Counted from the first letter of the stretch, positions 10,115 through 18,431 are shown. The stretch is DNA of 64,000 nucleotides from an uncultured Bacteroidales bacterium (GCA_902781045.1 CACZHT010000008.1:1-64000), one strand, 5' to 3'. The notes: generated from the letters alone by a model not told the origin. A program made the numbers and translations.

Positions 10115-11872
10115 ATGAATTACATTGTTGGTGAATTTTACGATTTCTTAGTCACTGGTTTAGGTGAGCGAAGAATAAAACTGAAAGATAGGCAGGGCGC
10201 AACTTTTACAGTTCGAGCCTATGAATTCCAGACCGATTGGGACTGGTCGTCGCCCAAGGTTCCAATCCAGATGATTCGGTGCTATGTCAAGGCGGTGTGG
10301 GAAGGCAGTGGGCTGTCGCTCCAGCAAGACCGAGAGCAGATTTTGGGCTACCTCTATCCTGATGCCAAGAAGGGAATCGCGAAGGTGCACTCCTTTCAGG
10401 TCGAGGAGTTGAGGACTCTCAATGACAAATTGTTCTTGGTTGTGCGCGATGCATTCGGCATGACGCACATGCTTAAGCCAGATAAACAGCAGGAGTCGCT
10501 ACAACCTGGTGATGAGTTGGAACTTAATGTCACTGGTATTGTCGTCAAGGAGAATAATAATACTAGGCTGAAACTTGAGACACCGCCTGCTGTTGAACCC
10601 ACTGTTGATGCCATCGAATTACCGCTAGAACAAGAGAATCCCGCAGGCGAATTTGGCGAGGAGAACTCTGTGCGTGAGTTTAAGTCAACAATCCTATATC
10701 CCGCTGGAGCGACCGAAATGGATATGGACACGCAGATGAAAGTCATCTTGCAAACGATTGCTGGCTTCATGAATGCCCAGGGTGGAACACTCTATATCGG
10801 TGTTAACGACAATGGAGAGCCCATCGGAATTGAACATGAATACATCTATCTGAACTCATCGGAGAAAGATGACTACACCTATCATAAGAATAAGGATGGA
10901 TATGAGAACAAGTTGCGTTCGTCCATCACTCGTCATCTGGGCCATGTTGCCGAGCACTATGTCACTATCACTTTCACCGAGCATGAGGGTCACACCATCT
11001 GTGAGCTGAAGTGTGAACCATCAAATTTTATCATCTGGTATGATGGTTTCATGGGATACAAACGAATGGGAAATAGAACCATGCTCTTGAGAGGTGAGGC
11101 CATCGTTAAACTGGTGCTAGACAAGTCGGGCTATGCACGTCCTGAAAGTATGAAGTACGAGCCGACTCCTGCTCAGGACAATGATGGCGATGGGTTGCCT
11201 GACGATGATGATGAGGGCGAGGCCATTACCAGCACAGAGCCTGTGGTGCCCAAAGTTGAGCCAGCCAAACTGGCTAAGGTCGGTATGCAGCGTGTGGGGC
11301 GAGGCAGTTACTATATCAACCTGTTTAACAATGGTGACTGGTCGTGGTCTCGCGATCAACTGAAGGTGAGCAGTCTAAAGTATAGCATACCCATCAACAC
11401 ACCTGTGCCCGACAGATATCTCATCTTGGTCTATGCCGATGGTCGTGTGAACAAAGTGAAGGCTGCAATGCTGCACGACAAGACTGAACTTAGGCGATAT
11501 AAGAATGGTTGGCGTAATGATGGTGTTGAATTGGTCAAAGTCTTTGCTGCGACCAACCACGATTTGCTGGGCTGTTTCAGTACACAGGACGGTCATGAGT
11601 TTGTCAAGTTGCATTACCTGTCGGATATTTCAAACCATGGCACTATCGGAGCAATGGGAAATGTGCTCATCAACACGGGCAGTATGGATAACGTTGAGAT
11701 GGATGACATCTGTTTCGTGTCGGCCGAACATGGCCATCGCCTGTCAGCACTGCTTAAGACCAAGAGCCAGACGTCTTCATCGCTGGGCTACCAACTCGAT
11801 CTGCCACAGAATGCCAAGTTAGGTCATCTGGTCGAGACCCTGCGTGCTGTCTCCGACACAATCTCCAAGTAA
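10115..11872 (+). CDS. AlbA_2/Schlafen-like protein of the defence-like operon
   Basis: 585 residues. Residues ~1-160 form a beta-rich N-terminal domain of unknown function. Residues ~183-310 match an AlbA_2 (Schlafen-type) domain: ENSVREFKST at 183-192, then a helix and GGTLYIGVNDNGEPIGIE. An acidic linker with DNDGDGLPDDDDEGE follows near 353-367. The C-terminal ~200 residues contain strand pairs such as RYLILVYADGRVNKVKAA that recall the GyrA-type beta-pinwheel repeat, a possible DNA-wrapping module. Schlafen-type domains can be RNA- or DNA-binding or nucleolytic; which applies here is unknown. It lies 56 bases after the previous gene and is followed by a strong hairpin, so it ends the operon. 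Confidence 0.75.
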   Translation: MNYIVGEFYDFLVTGLGERRIKLKDRQGATFTVRAYEFQTDWDWSSPKVPIQMIRCYVKAVWEGSGLSLQQDREQILGYLYPDAKKGIAKVHSFQVEELRTLNDKLFLVVRDAFGMTHMLKPDKQQESLQPGDELELNVTGIVVKENNNTRLKLETPPAVEPTVDAIELPLEQENPAGEFGEENSVREFKSTILYPAGATEMDMDTQMKVILQTIAGFMNAQGGTLYIGVNDNGEPIGIEHEYIYLNSSEKDDYTYHKNKDGYENKLRSSITRHLGHVAEHYVTITFTEHEGHTICELKCEPSNFIIWYDGFMGYKRMGNRTMLLRGEAIVKLVLDKSGYARPESMKYEPTPAQDNDGDGLPDDDDEGEAITSTEPVVPKVEPAKLAKVGMQRVGRGSYYINLFNNGDWSWSRDQLKVSSLKYSIPINTPVPDRYLILVYADGRVNKVKAAMLHDKTELRRYKNGWRNDGVELVKVFAATNHDLLGCFSTQDGHEFVKLHYLSDISNHGTIGAMGNVLINTGSMDNVEMDDICFVSAEHGHRLSALLKTKSQTSSSLGYQLDLPQNAKLGHLVETLRAVSDTISK

Positions 11873-11875
11873 CCC

Positions 11876-11907
11876 ATAGCCCCCGCGCTAACTAGCGCAG
11901 GGGCTAT
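11876..11907 (+). terminator. Hairpin terminator closing the four-gene operon
   Basis: ATAGCCCCcGCGCT, loop AACT, AGCGCaGGGGCTAT form a 13-bp stem with one mismatch, starting 3 bases after the stop codon at 11872. Only A/T-rich sequence (AAATAATTG) follows, so it may act as a processing or factor-assisted terminator. Confidence 0.75.
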
Positions 11908-11971
11908 AAATAATTGTAGTTGCCATTGTAGCGTGAATCTGAGAATGTGAATTCGCACCTCGAAAGAATAT

Positions 11972-12343
11972 ATGGACACAACAAGCGAAAAATTTAAAAT
12001 AGGATCTATCTATAGATACGAGGAGATAATGCCTTCAATTGACGAAAAGCTTGACGAATTTGTCGAAGCCTTAACAGGCTCTAGGGAAGAAATTCTTGTA
12101 ATCGAAGGGCCTGTTGTTTACAATGATGGCACAACTGCTATTATCAAAGCCAGAACAGCATATGTGGAACTTGAATGTTATGCTTTGAATTATGATGAAG
12201 TCTGCCAACGATTTGACGATTTTGTTGATGACGAAGTGAAGTTCATGAATCCTCAAAAATATCTATGCATGGACATTCTGACCGAAGAGAGCCGCTTTTT
12301 TGTGGATCCTGAAACAGGTGATATTCATGATGTTTTGTGCTAG
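11972..12343 (+). CDS. Hypothetical acidic protein (123 aa)
   Basis: Not recognised. The protein is acidic, soluble and without signal peptide. It has helical stretches (IDEKLDEFVEALTG; NYDEVCQRFDDFVDDEV) and short strands, and ends in FVDPETGDIHDVLC, which looks like a compact alpha/beta fold. The start ATG follows an A/T-rich leader typical of the organism. It lies just after the defence-like operon terminator and 33 bases before the next small gene, so the two may be co-transcribed. Confidence 0.6.
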   Translation: MDTTSEKFKIGSIYRYEEIMPSIDEKLDEFVEALTGSREEILVIEGPVVYNDGTTAIIKARTAYVELECYALNYDEVCQRFDDFVDDEVKFMNPQKYLCMDILTEESRFFVDPETGDIHDVLC

Positions 12344-12375
12344 AATTGTGGTAACTGTTAAATAACGACACGACT

Positions 12376-12651
12376 ATGGTGAATATTGGAGAATTGGGGA
12401 GCAGCGACCTCGAGAGGGCGCAAGGTTTGTGGGACTGGGCCCAACAGCGCATGCTGTGGTGCCGCCAACAGGCTGAGGAATATCTCAAGCAAAACCCACT
12501 GAAGAGATTGAGCAAACTGGTCTACACTGTTGCAAATGGACAAGGATTTCTGCCCCCGCTGATGCTTGAGCAAGTGGGTGTCTTCACCATGAAGATGAAC
12601 AGCTTTTTCATTGAAGCGCAGCAACGCATTAAGGAGTTTGACGAGGTGTAA
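12376..12651 (+). CDS. Hypothetical small helical protein (91 aa)
   Basis: Not recognised. Almost entirely helical by composition (ERAQGLWDWAQQRMLWCRQQ; KMNSFFIEAQQRIKEFDE), Trp/Gln-rich, no membrane segment. It is 33 bases downstream of the 123-aa gene. It might be a small partner of the neighbouring ADP-ribosylation genes, but only location suggests this. Confidence 0.5.
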   Translation: MVNIGELGSSDLERAQGLWDWAQQRMLWCRQQAEEYLKQNPLKRLSKLVYTVANGQGFLPPLMLEQVGVFTMKMNSFFIEAQQRIKEFDEV

Positions 12652-12720
12652 TTTAATGCATGGTTAGCAATTGCTAGCAGATAGTAAACACATCAGCCAT
12701 TTTGCGAACGTTGAATTAAA

Positions 12721-12728
12721 TACTTTTG
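12721..12728 (+). promoter_or_regulatory. -7 element upstream of the PARG gene
   Basis: TACTTTTG matches TAnnTTTG; TTTG at 12701-12704 lies 16 bases upstream, shorter than the usual 19-21. Transcription would begin near 12735 and the leader be about 67 nt, suggesting that the PARG gene has its own promoter. Confidence 0.45.
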
Positions 12729-12801
12729 ATGACATCACCTGAAAATTGTATCGACATTTCCCGGGATGTGGAAACCCCTGGGATGCAAAACAACAAGAAT
12801 A

Positions 12802-14088
12802 ATGATGAACAGACCCAGATTCAGCACGATTCTGCAACAAGCACAGATGCAGTGCAGCAAACTGTATGACACAGTCGACATGAGGACCCGTGGAACCCTC
12901 ATCGTCAAGTTCTTTGCCTCGGGGATGGGATACCGGATGAGCCGCACCCACTGCGAGGCCGAGCGGACCTTTTTGAGCTCGACCAGCCCAGCCGATTTCC
13001 TGATGGGATTTCTGCAGGGCAAGGATGCCGACACCGACATGCTTCAGGCACTTGAAGAGGAGTGCAGAGAGGCAAGAAACAATCGGGACTATGACTGCTT
13101 CTGGACCAAGGTCTTTCGCGACGGGCTGTTCTACGAGGAATCGCTGCTCGAGCCATGTCAGCCCACGGCCAGAACATGGGATGCCCAAGCTTGGTTGGCC
13201 AGCTTTGAGACAGCGAAGAGGCAAAGGGCAACCAACGAGCCTCGCATCAAGGTGTGGGAAGACACACTCGCTGTCGTCCGGCAGGGCAAGTATGTGGTGG
13301 ACGGTGTTGAGGTCAACCCGGAGTTCAACCCCGACATCGCGTCCGAGTCGCGGTTCTACCGCTCTGTGCTGCCGCCCATCTCGGCCAGCGAGCGATATGA
13401 GATGCCCATCGTTGTCCACAAGGGCGACTGCCTGGCCTTTGCCAGACAGCTGCGCGAGGCCGACACCACCGATGACCTGTGTGTGCTCAACCTGGCCAGC
13501 TACAGCAACCCCGGCGGCGCTGTCGCCATGGGAGCGGGAGCGCAGGAGGAGTACTTGTTCCGCTGCACCGACTATTATCGCTCACTCTTTCAGTATGCTT
13601 CAAGGTTCGATCCTCGACACTATGGCATACCTCAGGCGAAGGAACGTTATCCACTGGACCCGAACTTCGGCGGATGCTACTCGCATGGTGTGACAGTGTT
13701 CCGCGACACTGAAGCCAATGGCTATGCCTATCTGGCCAAGCCTTGGAAGGTCAACTTTGTGGCCGCGGCTGTGAGCCGGTTGCAATATCGAATGCCGCAA
13801 ATCCCCCAACCAACCGTTCGGCTTGTCATCAACACCATCCGCACCATCCTCAGGATATCGTATGTCAATGGCCAGCGGCGACTGGTGCTGGGTGCCCTGG
13901 GATGCGGCGCGTTCAAAAACCCGCCCGAGCACATGGCGCGCCTGTTCAAGCAGGTGCTCAACGAGCCGGAATTCAAAGGGGCCTTCAAGCAGGTTTACTT
14001 TGCCATTTTTGACGACCACAACGCTACCAGCAATGGCTGGAGCAATGTCGATGCTTTCCTCCAAGTGTTCGAGCCTTGCAGAAAATGA
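12802..14088 (+). CDS. Bacterial-type poly(ADP-ribose) glycohydrolase (TIGR02452-like)
   Basis: Predicted macro-fold hydrolase that removes ADP-ribose or ADP-ribose chains from targets in the cytosol. The hallmark is seen: NLASYSNPGG (Gly-Gly at 238-239), a short loop, then QEE at 248-250 (catalytic Glu pair of microbial PARGs). Further family features are RLVINTIRTILRI and VLGALGCGAFKNPP near 360-375, the phosphate-binding segment. A TIGR02452-style N-terminal arm (RIKVWEDTLAVV) starts near residue 140; the first ~130 residues are extra and unassigned. An open frame extends up to 12766, but ATG ATG at 12802/12805 follows the A-rich leader (CAACAAGAATA) typical of starts here, so 12802 was chosen. 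It lies 133 bases before an ART-NADAR fusion, which fits a joint ADP-ribosylation role. Confidence 0.85.
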   Translation: MMNRPRFSTILQQAQMQCSKLYDTVDMRTRGTLIVKFFASGMGYRMSRTHCEAERTFLSSTSPADFLMGFLQGKDADTDMLQALEEECREARNNRDYDCFWTKVFRDGLFYEESLLEPCQPTARTWDAQAWLASFETAKRQRATNEPRIKVWEDTLAVVRQGKYVVDGVEVNPEFNPDIASESRFYRSVLPPISASERYEMPIVVHKGDCLAFARQLREADTTDDLCVLNLASYSNPGGAVAMGAGAQEEYLFRCTDYYRSLFQYASRFDPRHYGIPQAKERYPLDPNFGGCYSHGVTVFRDTEANGYAYLAKPWKVNFVAAAVSRLQYRMPQIPQPTVRLVINTIRTILRISYVNGQRRLVLGALGCGAFKNPPEHMARLFKQVLNEPEFKGAFKQVYFAIFDDHNATSNGWSNVDAFLQVFEPCRK

Positions 14089-14116
14089 CTGTTAATGAAT
14101 GATGTGTACTAAGAAT

Positions 14117-14194
14117 ATGGATACTTATTGGGCTAAACGTTTGGAGCACTTCGGCAAGTATGTGCGAGACTATCTGATAACCAATTCTGGCTAA
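14117..14194 (+). CDS. Possible 25-residue ORF between PARG and ART-NADAR genes
   Basis: ATG at 14117 opens a 25-codon frame with a helix-like, basic/aromatic composition (WAKRLEHFGKYVRDYL) and ends at TAA 14192-14194. It sits in the gap between the two ADP-ribosylation genes, 27 bases before the second start. Nothing beyond position and composition supports it. Confidence 0.25.
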   Translation: MDTYWAKRLEHFGKYVRDYLITNSG

Positions 14195-14221
14195 TCTACT
14201 AACTACTCTTAAAATAGCACT

Positions 14222-15322
14222 ATGGAGATTTATTATCATGGGTCGAAGGTGCTGTTCGAGCGGTTCGACCTGGCGCATGCGCTGGAGGGGGACGGCAAGG
14301 TGAAGTTCGGCTTCGGCATCTATGTGACTTCGCACTACAGTTCGGCCCAGCACTATGCCGCCAAGGGTGCGGTAGCGCAGTATTATGTCTACAAGGTGTC
14401 GGTGCCCGCCAAGCGCGAGGACAACTACATCGCCTTCAAGCAGCCCGTCGCTCCCGCGATTGTGCAGCGGGCTGCCGAGCGGCTGGACACTGAAATCCCC
14501 GAAAAGGCTACGCAGGACGGAAAGGACTTCCGCAAGTTCCTCGCCAAGCGCCTCACGGGCCGAGTCGACCTCGAGGGCGAGAAGGCTGCCTCGGCTTTTC
14601 TTGTGGCCATCGGGGTAGACTTCATCGAGTGGCCCTACAACTGGCGCAACCCTGCACTGGGCACCAACCGTGCCATCCTCGACCAGGACAAGGTCACCAT
14701 CCTCAGCGTCGACACGCTCCAACAGCAGCGAGCCATGAGTTTCTACAGCGTCGCACCATTCATCAAGCAGTTTTACCCGCAGTACTACTCCATCGAGCGC
14801 TATCCCGCCGCGCAGTGCGTGTGCCTGCGCCGGGTGACCGACGAGTGGGGCGTGCTGGTCAACTTTGCCCAGACACCGCTGCTGGTGAATAACGTGCCGT
14901 GCAAGAGTGCCGAACAGTTGTTCCAACTGATGAAGTTTGTCGACCCCGAGCCGGTACTGGCAGTCTACAATGCGGGCAATCCCAAAATGACGGCCAAGCA
15001 CTGGGAGAAGTCGTGTCGACGAGCCGATTGGGGCAATATGATTGTTGATGCGATGAAGTACTGCCTGACGGAGAAGTTTGAGCAGAGCGAGGCGTTTGCA
15101 TCGACACTGCTTCAGACCGCTGGGCGCCACATCGTCGAAGACCAGACAACATTCAGAAAGCGTTGGGCCGACACCTGGGGAGTGAAGCTCGAGGGTGAGG
15201 AGTATGTCGGCCCCAATCTGCTGGGTCGCCTGCTCATGGAACTGCGCGACAAGGGCCGGCTGAATTATCGCCTGCCCGATGATGCCCTGGTTTTCACCCA
15301 GTTCCTGCCCCAGTCCACTTAG
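14222..15322 (+). CDS. ADP-ribosyltransferase-like domain fused to NADAR (YbiA-like) domain
   Basis: A 366-residue two-domain protein. Residues 1-~170 look like an ADP-ribosyltransferase of the H-Y type (DUF3990/ART-PolyVal-like): YHGS with H6, then GFGIYVTS with Y34 followed by a helix rich in Ala (SAQHYAA), and a closing strand RAILDQDKVTIL near 155-165. The usual third acidic residue is not obvious. Residues ~195-355 are a NADAR domain: DEWGVLVNFA (207-216), KSAEQLFQLMKF (228-239, with the conserved Glu231), RRADWGNMIVDAMKYCL, and a C-terminal GRLLMELRDKG. NADAR enzymes related to YbiA remove ADP-ribose from modified guanine or nucleotides. Writer and eraser would thus be in one chain. The stop overlaps the convergent gene by two bases. 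Confidence 0.8.
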   Translation: MEIYYHGSKVLFERFDLAHALEGDGKVKFGFGIYVTSHYSSAQHYAAKGAVAQYYVYKVSVPAKREDNYIAFKQPVAPAIVQRAAERLDTEIPEKATQDGKDFRKFLAKRLTGRVDLEGEKAASAFLVAIGVDFIEWPYNWRNPALGTNRAILDQDKVTILSVDTLQQQRAMSFYSVAPFIKQFYPQYYSIERYPAAQCVCLRRVTDEWGVLVNFAQTPLLVNNVPCKSAEQLFQLMKFVDPEPVLAVYNAGNPKMTAKHWEKSCRRADWGNMIVDAMKYCLTEKFEQSEAFASTLLQTAGRHIVEDQTTFRKRWADTWGVKLEGEEYVGPNLLGRLLMELRDKGRLNYRLPDDALVFTQFLPQST

Positions 15323-16080
15323 CTGACATGGCGGCGCGCTGACCGATTGAAGAATCGAACCATCTGCTTGACAAACCCTCTGACCTGCTCAATCATGTCG
15401 GCGGGGATGTGATTCTGTGCTCTGAACACCGCGCAGGCGGCATCCATCGCCTCGTCCGACTCCTGGTCAATCCTGGCCTCGTCGCCAAAGGTGTCGATGA
15501 CGAGCTTCTGCGCCTCCTTGTATTTGTCATAGGCAAACAGGAAGCCACTGGCATCCATGCCGCATTCACAATCATCGGAATACAGCGATGTCATGTTTTC
15601 GCCAGCCACGATCATCCCACCCCAGAGCTCATCCAGCTTATGGTGATAGATATGGTCGGCTGATCTAGCTTCAAACACCATCTTGGTCAAATTCTTGTTG
15701 TAGACGCACCCGTCCATCATGGCAAACAGGCGGCAGTCATCGGGCACCACGACCTCATTGATCGCATCGTTGCGGCGGGCGGCATTGATGTGGCGGCGGG
15801 CAACATCGGCCGGCACAATCACCTTGTCGGCGTTGATGGTCTCCATAAAACGCTTCAGCACATCCACCTGGCGCCAGCCACTGGCGCCGTACACCGGTCC
15901 GCTGTGGCTATAGCCCAGGCATTGCCGCCACTCCTCCTTGTCGGTGCCAAACGTGGCGTGCGACACATCAATCACCCGGAAGTGGCCATGTCGTTTGATT
16001 AGTTTCAGCACCTCCAAGTCAACTTCTCCCGTGACGACGATGCCGCCGTCAATCTCTTGAATGTTAGTTTTTTCTTCCAT
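15319..16080 (-). CDS. Hypothetical protein (253 aa), weak LRR_5-like strand pattern
   Basis: Not recognised. The first half has repeated short strand motifs (FRVIDVSHATF, ADKVIVPADV, INEVVVPDDC) reminiscent of surface BspA/LRR_5-type repeats but without their regular spacing and without a signal peptide. The C-terminal ~80 residues are helical and acidic, ending in a basic RFFNRSARRHVS. It is the last gene of a six-gene minus-strand block and converges with the ART-NADAR gene, sharing two bases of stop codon. Confidence 0.55.
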   Translation of the reverse strand: MEEKTNIQEIDGGIVVTGEVDLEVLKLIKRHGHFRVIDVSHATFGTDKEEWRQCLGYSHSGPVYGASGWRQVDVLKRFMETINADKVIVPADVARRHINAARRNDAINEVVVPDDCRLFAMMDGCVYNKNLTKMVFEARSADHIYHHKLDELWGGMIVAGENMTSLYSDDCECGMDASGFLFAYDKYKEAQKLVIDTFGDEARIDQESDEAMDAACAVFRAQNHIPADMIEQVRGFVKQMVRFFNRSARRHVS

Positions 16081-16265
16081 AAGAATTTTGATTTAAAGAC
16101 AAAAAATAGTGAACGTGTTACTGGGTGATAATTTAAAAAAATGGGTCATCTCGGGCGCATTGGGCAAAACGAGCACAGCCATGCTCGGTCTGGCACTGCA
16201 GAATCACAATGCTTCCAACAGGTCGCCGAAGCGAAGGCCGTCTTGCATGAGCACCGATGGTGGGC

Positions 16266-17030
16266 CTATTGCAGCACCGTGCTTTTCAGGCGGAACAGGC
16301 TGCGCGGATTGTGGTGCATCCCGCCATTGATGGGCATTGTCTCCTTGATCCGTTCATATCCGTCCCAGATGCGGGTGTCGTTGCCGCACAAGACGAATGG
16401 AGGATAGCAGCGGTTCTCCCTGATGATGGCATCGAGCAGGCCGCCACGGCCAAAGAGGTCATAGTTGCATCCCAACCCATGGTCCTGGAGAAGGAAAATC
16501 CACGGTGCCACGGCATACTCTCGCACAAATAGCTGATAGTAAGTCGCTATGCCGTCGGCAAAGAGGAAGGTGATGGCAAAGTGCCGTGCTCCTCGGCTGT
16601 CATCCTGGTTCTCGTTGCGCTCCATGATGAGGGTGAAGCAATAGGGCTTGACATTGCGGTCGACAAAGGTCATGGGGTTGGACCTCGGTCGCTTCAGGGT
16701 GGTCAGCGGGTACTGCCCGCACGGCAGCAGGTCGGCAGCGGTCCACTCGATGCGACGTGCGATGTGGTAGCCGTTGATGCTTCTCGGCTGCGCAATGTGC
16801 TGCTCCATCATGGTGCGTGTGATCAGGTAGTCGACATACAGAAACGAGTGGACGCAGTGCGCCATGTTGCACACCTTCATCAGTGTGCCGTCATATCCGC
16901 TGCCGGGATAGTAGCCCATTCTCGACGACATGACGTCGCCGAAAGTGACCTGCTGGCCGCGGAGATAGTTGTCAATCCACGCGGGGACTTCCTCGCGATA
17001 CTGCTTGAGATAGGTGATGATGTCGGTCAT
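16266..17030 (-). CDS. Hypothetical protein (254 aa) with YYPGSGYDG motif
   Basis: Not recognised. Near residues 40-75 the pattern MGYYPGSGYDGTLMKV ... HSFLYVDYLIT is conserved-looking (Tyr-Pro-Gly-Ser-Gly-x-Asp followed by a hydrophobic YVDY strand), as in a family of uncharacterised proteins with an alpha/beta core. A later segment HFAITFLFADGIATYYQLF and a C-terminal LCGNDTRIWDGYERIK loop complete a compact soluble domain. No signal peptide. Part of the minus-strand block between the 253-aa protein and the double-DTG protease-like gene; the 185 bases downstream (16081-16265) hold no gene I can support. Confidence 0.55.
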   Translation of the reverse strand: MTDIITYLKQYREEVPAWIDNYLRGQQVTFGDVMSSRMGYYPGSGYDGTLMKVCNMAHCVHSFLYVDYLITRTMMEQHIAQPRSINGYHIARRIEWTAADLLPCGQYPLTTLKRPRSNPMTFVDRNVKPYCFTLIMERNENQDDSRGARHFAITFLFADGIATYYQLFVREYAVAPWIFLLQDHGLGCNYDLFGRGGLLDAIIRENRCYPPFVLCGNDTRIWDGYERIKETMPINGGMHHNPRSLFRLKSTVLQ

Positions 17031-17076
17031 AAGTAGAGTAGTTTAGGGTGTAGTGTTGTTAATTGCTTGGCCGGCC

Positions 17077-17760
17077 TTACGATTGGCCGACGTAGAGGGT
17101 TTTCTCGGGGAAGTCGAGGACGACCTTGCGGCTGGCGAAGAGGTCGTAGCCGATGATGCCGTCGGCATCAAAGATGGCGATTAGCTGCTGGACGAGGGCT
17201 GGGGAAGCGCCGCACTGGGCCTGTAGGTCGACGCCCGCCAGATGGATGTTGATATCGTAGACGGTCACCTGATAGCGACCCATGATCGGGTGAAAGTCGT
17301 CGCGCTGGCCAATGCTGGGCTGCCCCTGTATGTGCTCGGGGTTGATGTAGGAGAGCTGGGCACCGGTGTCGATGATAAAACGGAGCGACTTGTCGGCGAC
17401 TCGTGTCTGCGTGGTGACATAGTTCATGGTCAGCTGAATCGGCATGGACGCCGCGTCGAGAAAGGACTCGTCGCCGTCGCTGATGGTGAGGAGACCTTGC
17501 TGGCAGTCGACGACCATGCTGTAGTCATTGAGGATGTCCATGCCGAGTATCGCATCGATGTCGCGCCCCAGGAGTTCGATGACCGACTGGATGTTGAAGC
17601 CCATGATACTGGGGTAGCAAGGATAGTCCTCGCCCATGATGGTGAGGGAGTTGACGCAGCCGAAGGTGATGGGGCTGCCGGTGTCTACGAGCACTTGATG
17701 GCCGTCGCAGTCGATGATGAGGTGGCCGTTGAAGACCTCGAGGGGGAATGATTGTTTCAT
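17077..17760 (-). CDS. Two-lobed retropepsin-like aspartic protease
   Basis: 227 residues with two aspartic-protease active-site motifs: VDTGSPITFG (Asp26) and IDTGAQLSYI (Asp131). Each is followed about 45-60 residues later by the hydrophobic-hydrophobic-Gly segment of the same fold (AILGMDIL at 70-77 and GIIGYDLF near the C-terminus). Bacterial retropepsin-like proteins usually carry one DTG and dimerise; here the two halves seem to be fused, giving a pepsin-like single chain. No signal peptide, so it is probably cytosolic. Substrate unknown. It lies 64 bases downstream of the 196-aa acidic gene in the minus-strand block. Confidence 0.75.
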   Translation of the reverse strand: MKQSFPLEVFNGHLIIDCDGHQVLVDTGSPITFGCVNSLTIMGEDYPCYPSIMGFNIQSVIELLGRDIDAILGMDILNDYSMVVDCQQGLLTISDGDESFLDAASMPIQLTMNYVTTQTRVADKSLRFIIDTGAQLSYINPEHIQGQPSIGQRDDFHPIMGRYQVTVYDINIHLAGVDLQAQCGASPALVQQLIAIFDADGIIGYDLFASRKVVLDFPEKTLYVGQS

Positions 17761-17824
17761 TTTCTTTGTTTTTTAGTTGTTGTTTTGTATGGAGAATAGC
17801 CGCGGCATGGGGGGACGATGAGAT

Positions 17825-18415
17825 TTAGGGTTTGTGAGGTGGTGTTTTCTGGGCCATCTCGATGATCTCATCGGGGATGACGATGTCGACATCGGGGAAG
17901 GTGCAGCCATCCAGGTTTAGCCCAACGCCAATGACATCGTAGTAAAAGTCGCGCAAGGCTTCGCCCTCGAGACTGAAGCGCTGGTCATCGAGCCAGGACT
18001 CGAATGCTTCCTCCTTCGCCTCCCAAATGGCGTCCTCGTCAAGGTTTCCCTCGTCATCAAGGTAGTCGGCCTCGTTGAATTCATACTTGAAGGAGCCGTC
18101 TTGCTCGCATGCTTCGATTGTCTCCTCGGGGTGCTCGTGGTACTCGTCACACTGCTGGTCAAAGCCTTCTTCCAAGTATGCTAGCTCGGCGGCGAGGTTG
18201 GCAATGCTCTGGCACTGCTCTTGGAGCTTGTCGTAGAGTGCCTCGTCGACATCCTGCAATCCCATGTCATCGGCATCGGTCTCCCCAGTGTCGCGAATGA
18301 GCTTGACCAGGGTGTCCACTTCTTGGCGGGTGAGTTCAATCGTTCCCTCGGCTGATGCCTCCTCGTCATAATACATCAAGGGCACGTTTACACTGATTTC
18401 TACAGTAAATTTCAT
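17825..18415 (-). CDS. Hypothetical acidic protein (196 aa)
   Basis: Not recognised. Very acidic, with an N-terminal strand (MKFTVEISVNVPLMYYDEE), a helix-rich middle and no signal peptide or membrane segment. A Cys/His-poor composition argues against zinc binding. The start ATG is preceded by AACAACGACT. It is inside a 1-kb segment bounded by a 20-bp direct repeat, so it may have been inserted into the minus-strand block. Confidence 0.6.
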   Translation of the reverse strand: MKFTVEISVNVPLMYYDEEASAEGTIELTRQEVDTLVKLIRDTGETDADDMGLQDVDEALYDKLQEQCQSIANLAAELAYLEEGFDQQCDEYHEHPEETIEACEQDGSFKYEFNEADYLDDEGNLDEDAIWEAKEEAFESWLDDQRFSLEGEALRDFYYDVIGVGLNLDGCTFPDVDIVIPDEIIEMAQKTPPHKP

Positions 18416-18431
18416 AGTCGTTGTTGTTTTG

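Noticed and set aside
2095-11872. Calling the operon DISARM or BREX outright
   Set aside because: No drmA/drmB (DUF1998) and no PglZ, BrxC or BrxL-like gene is present in the window.
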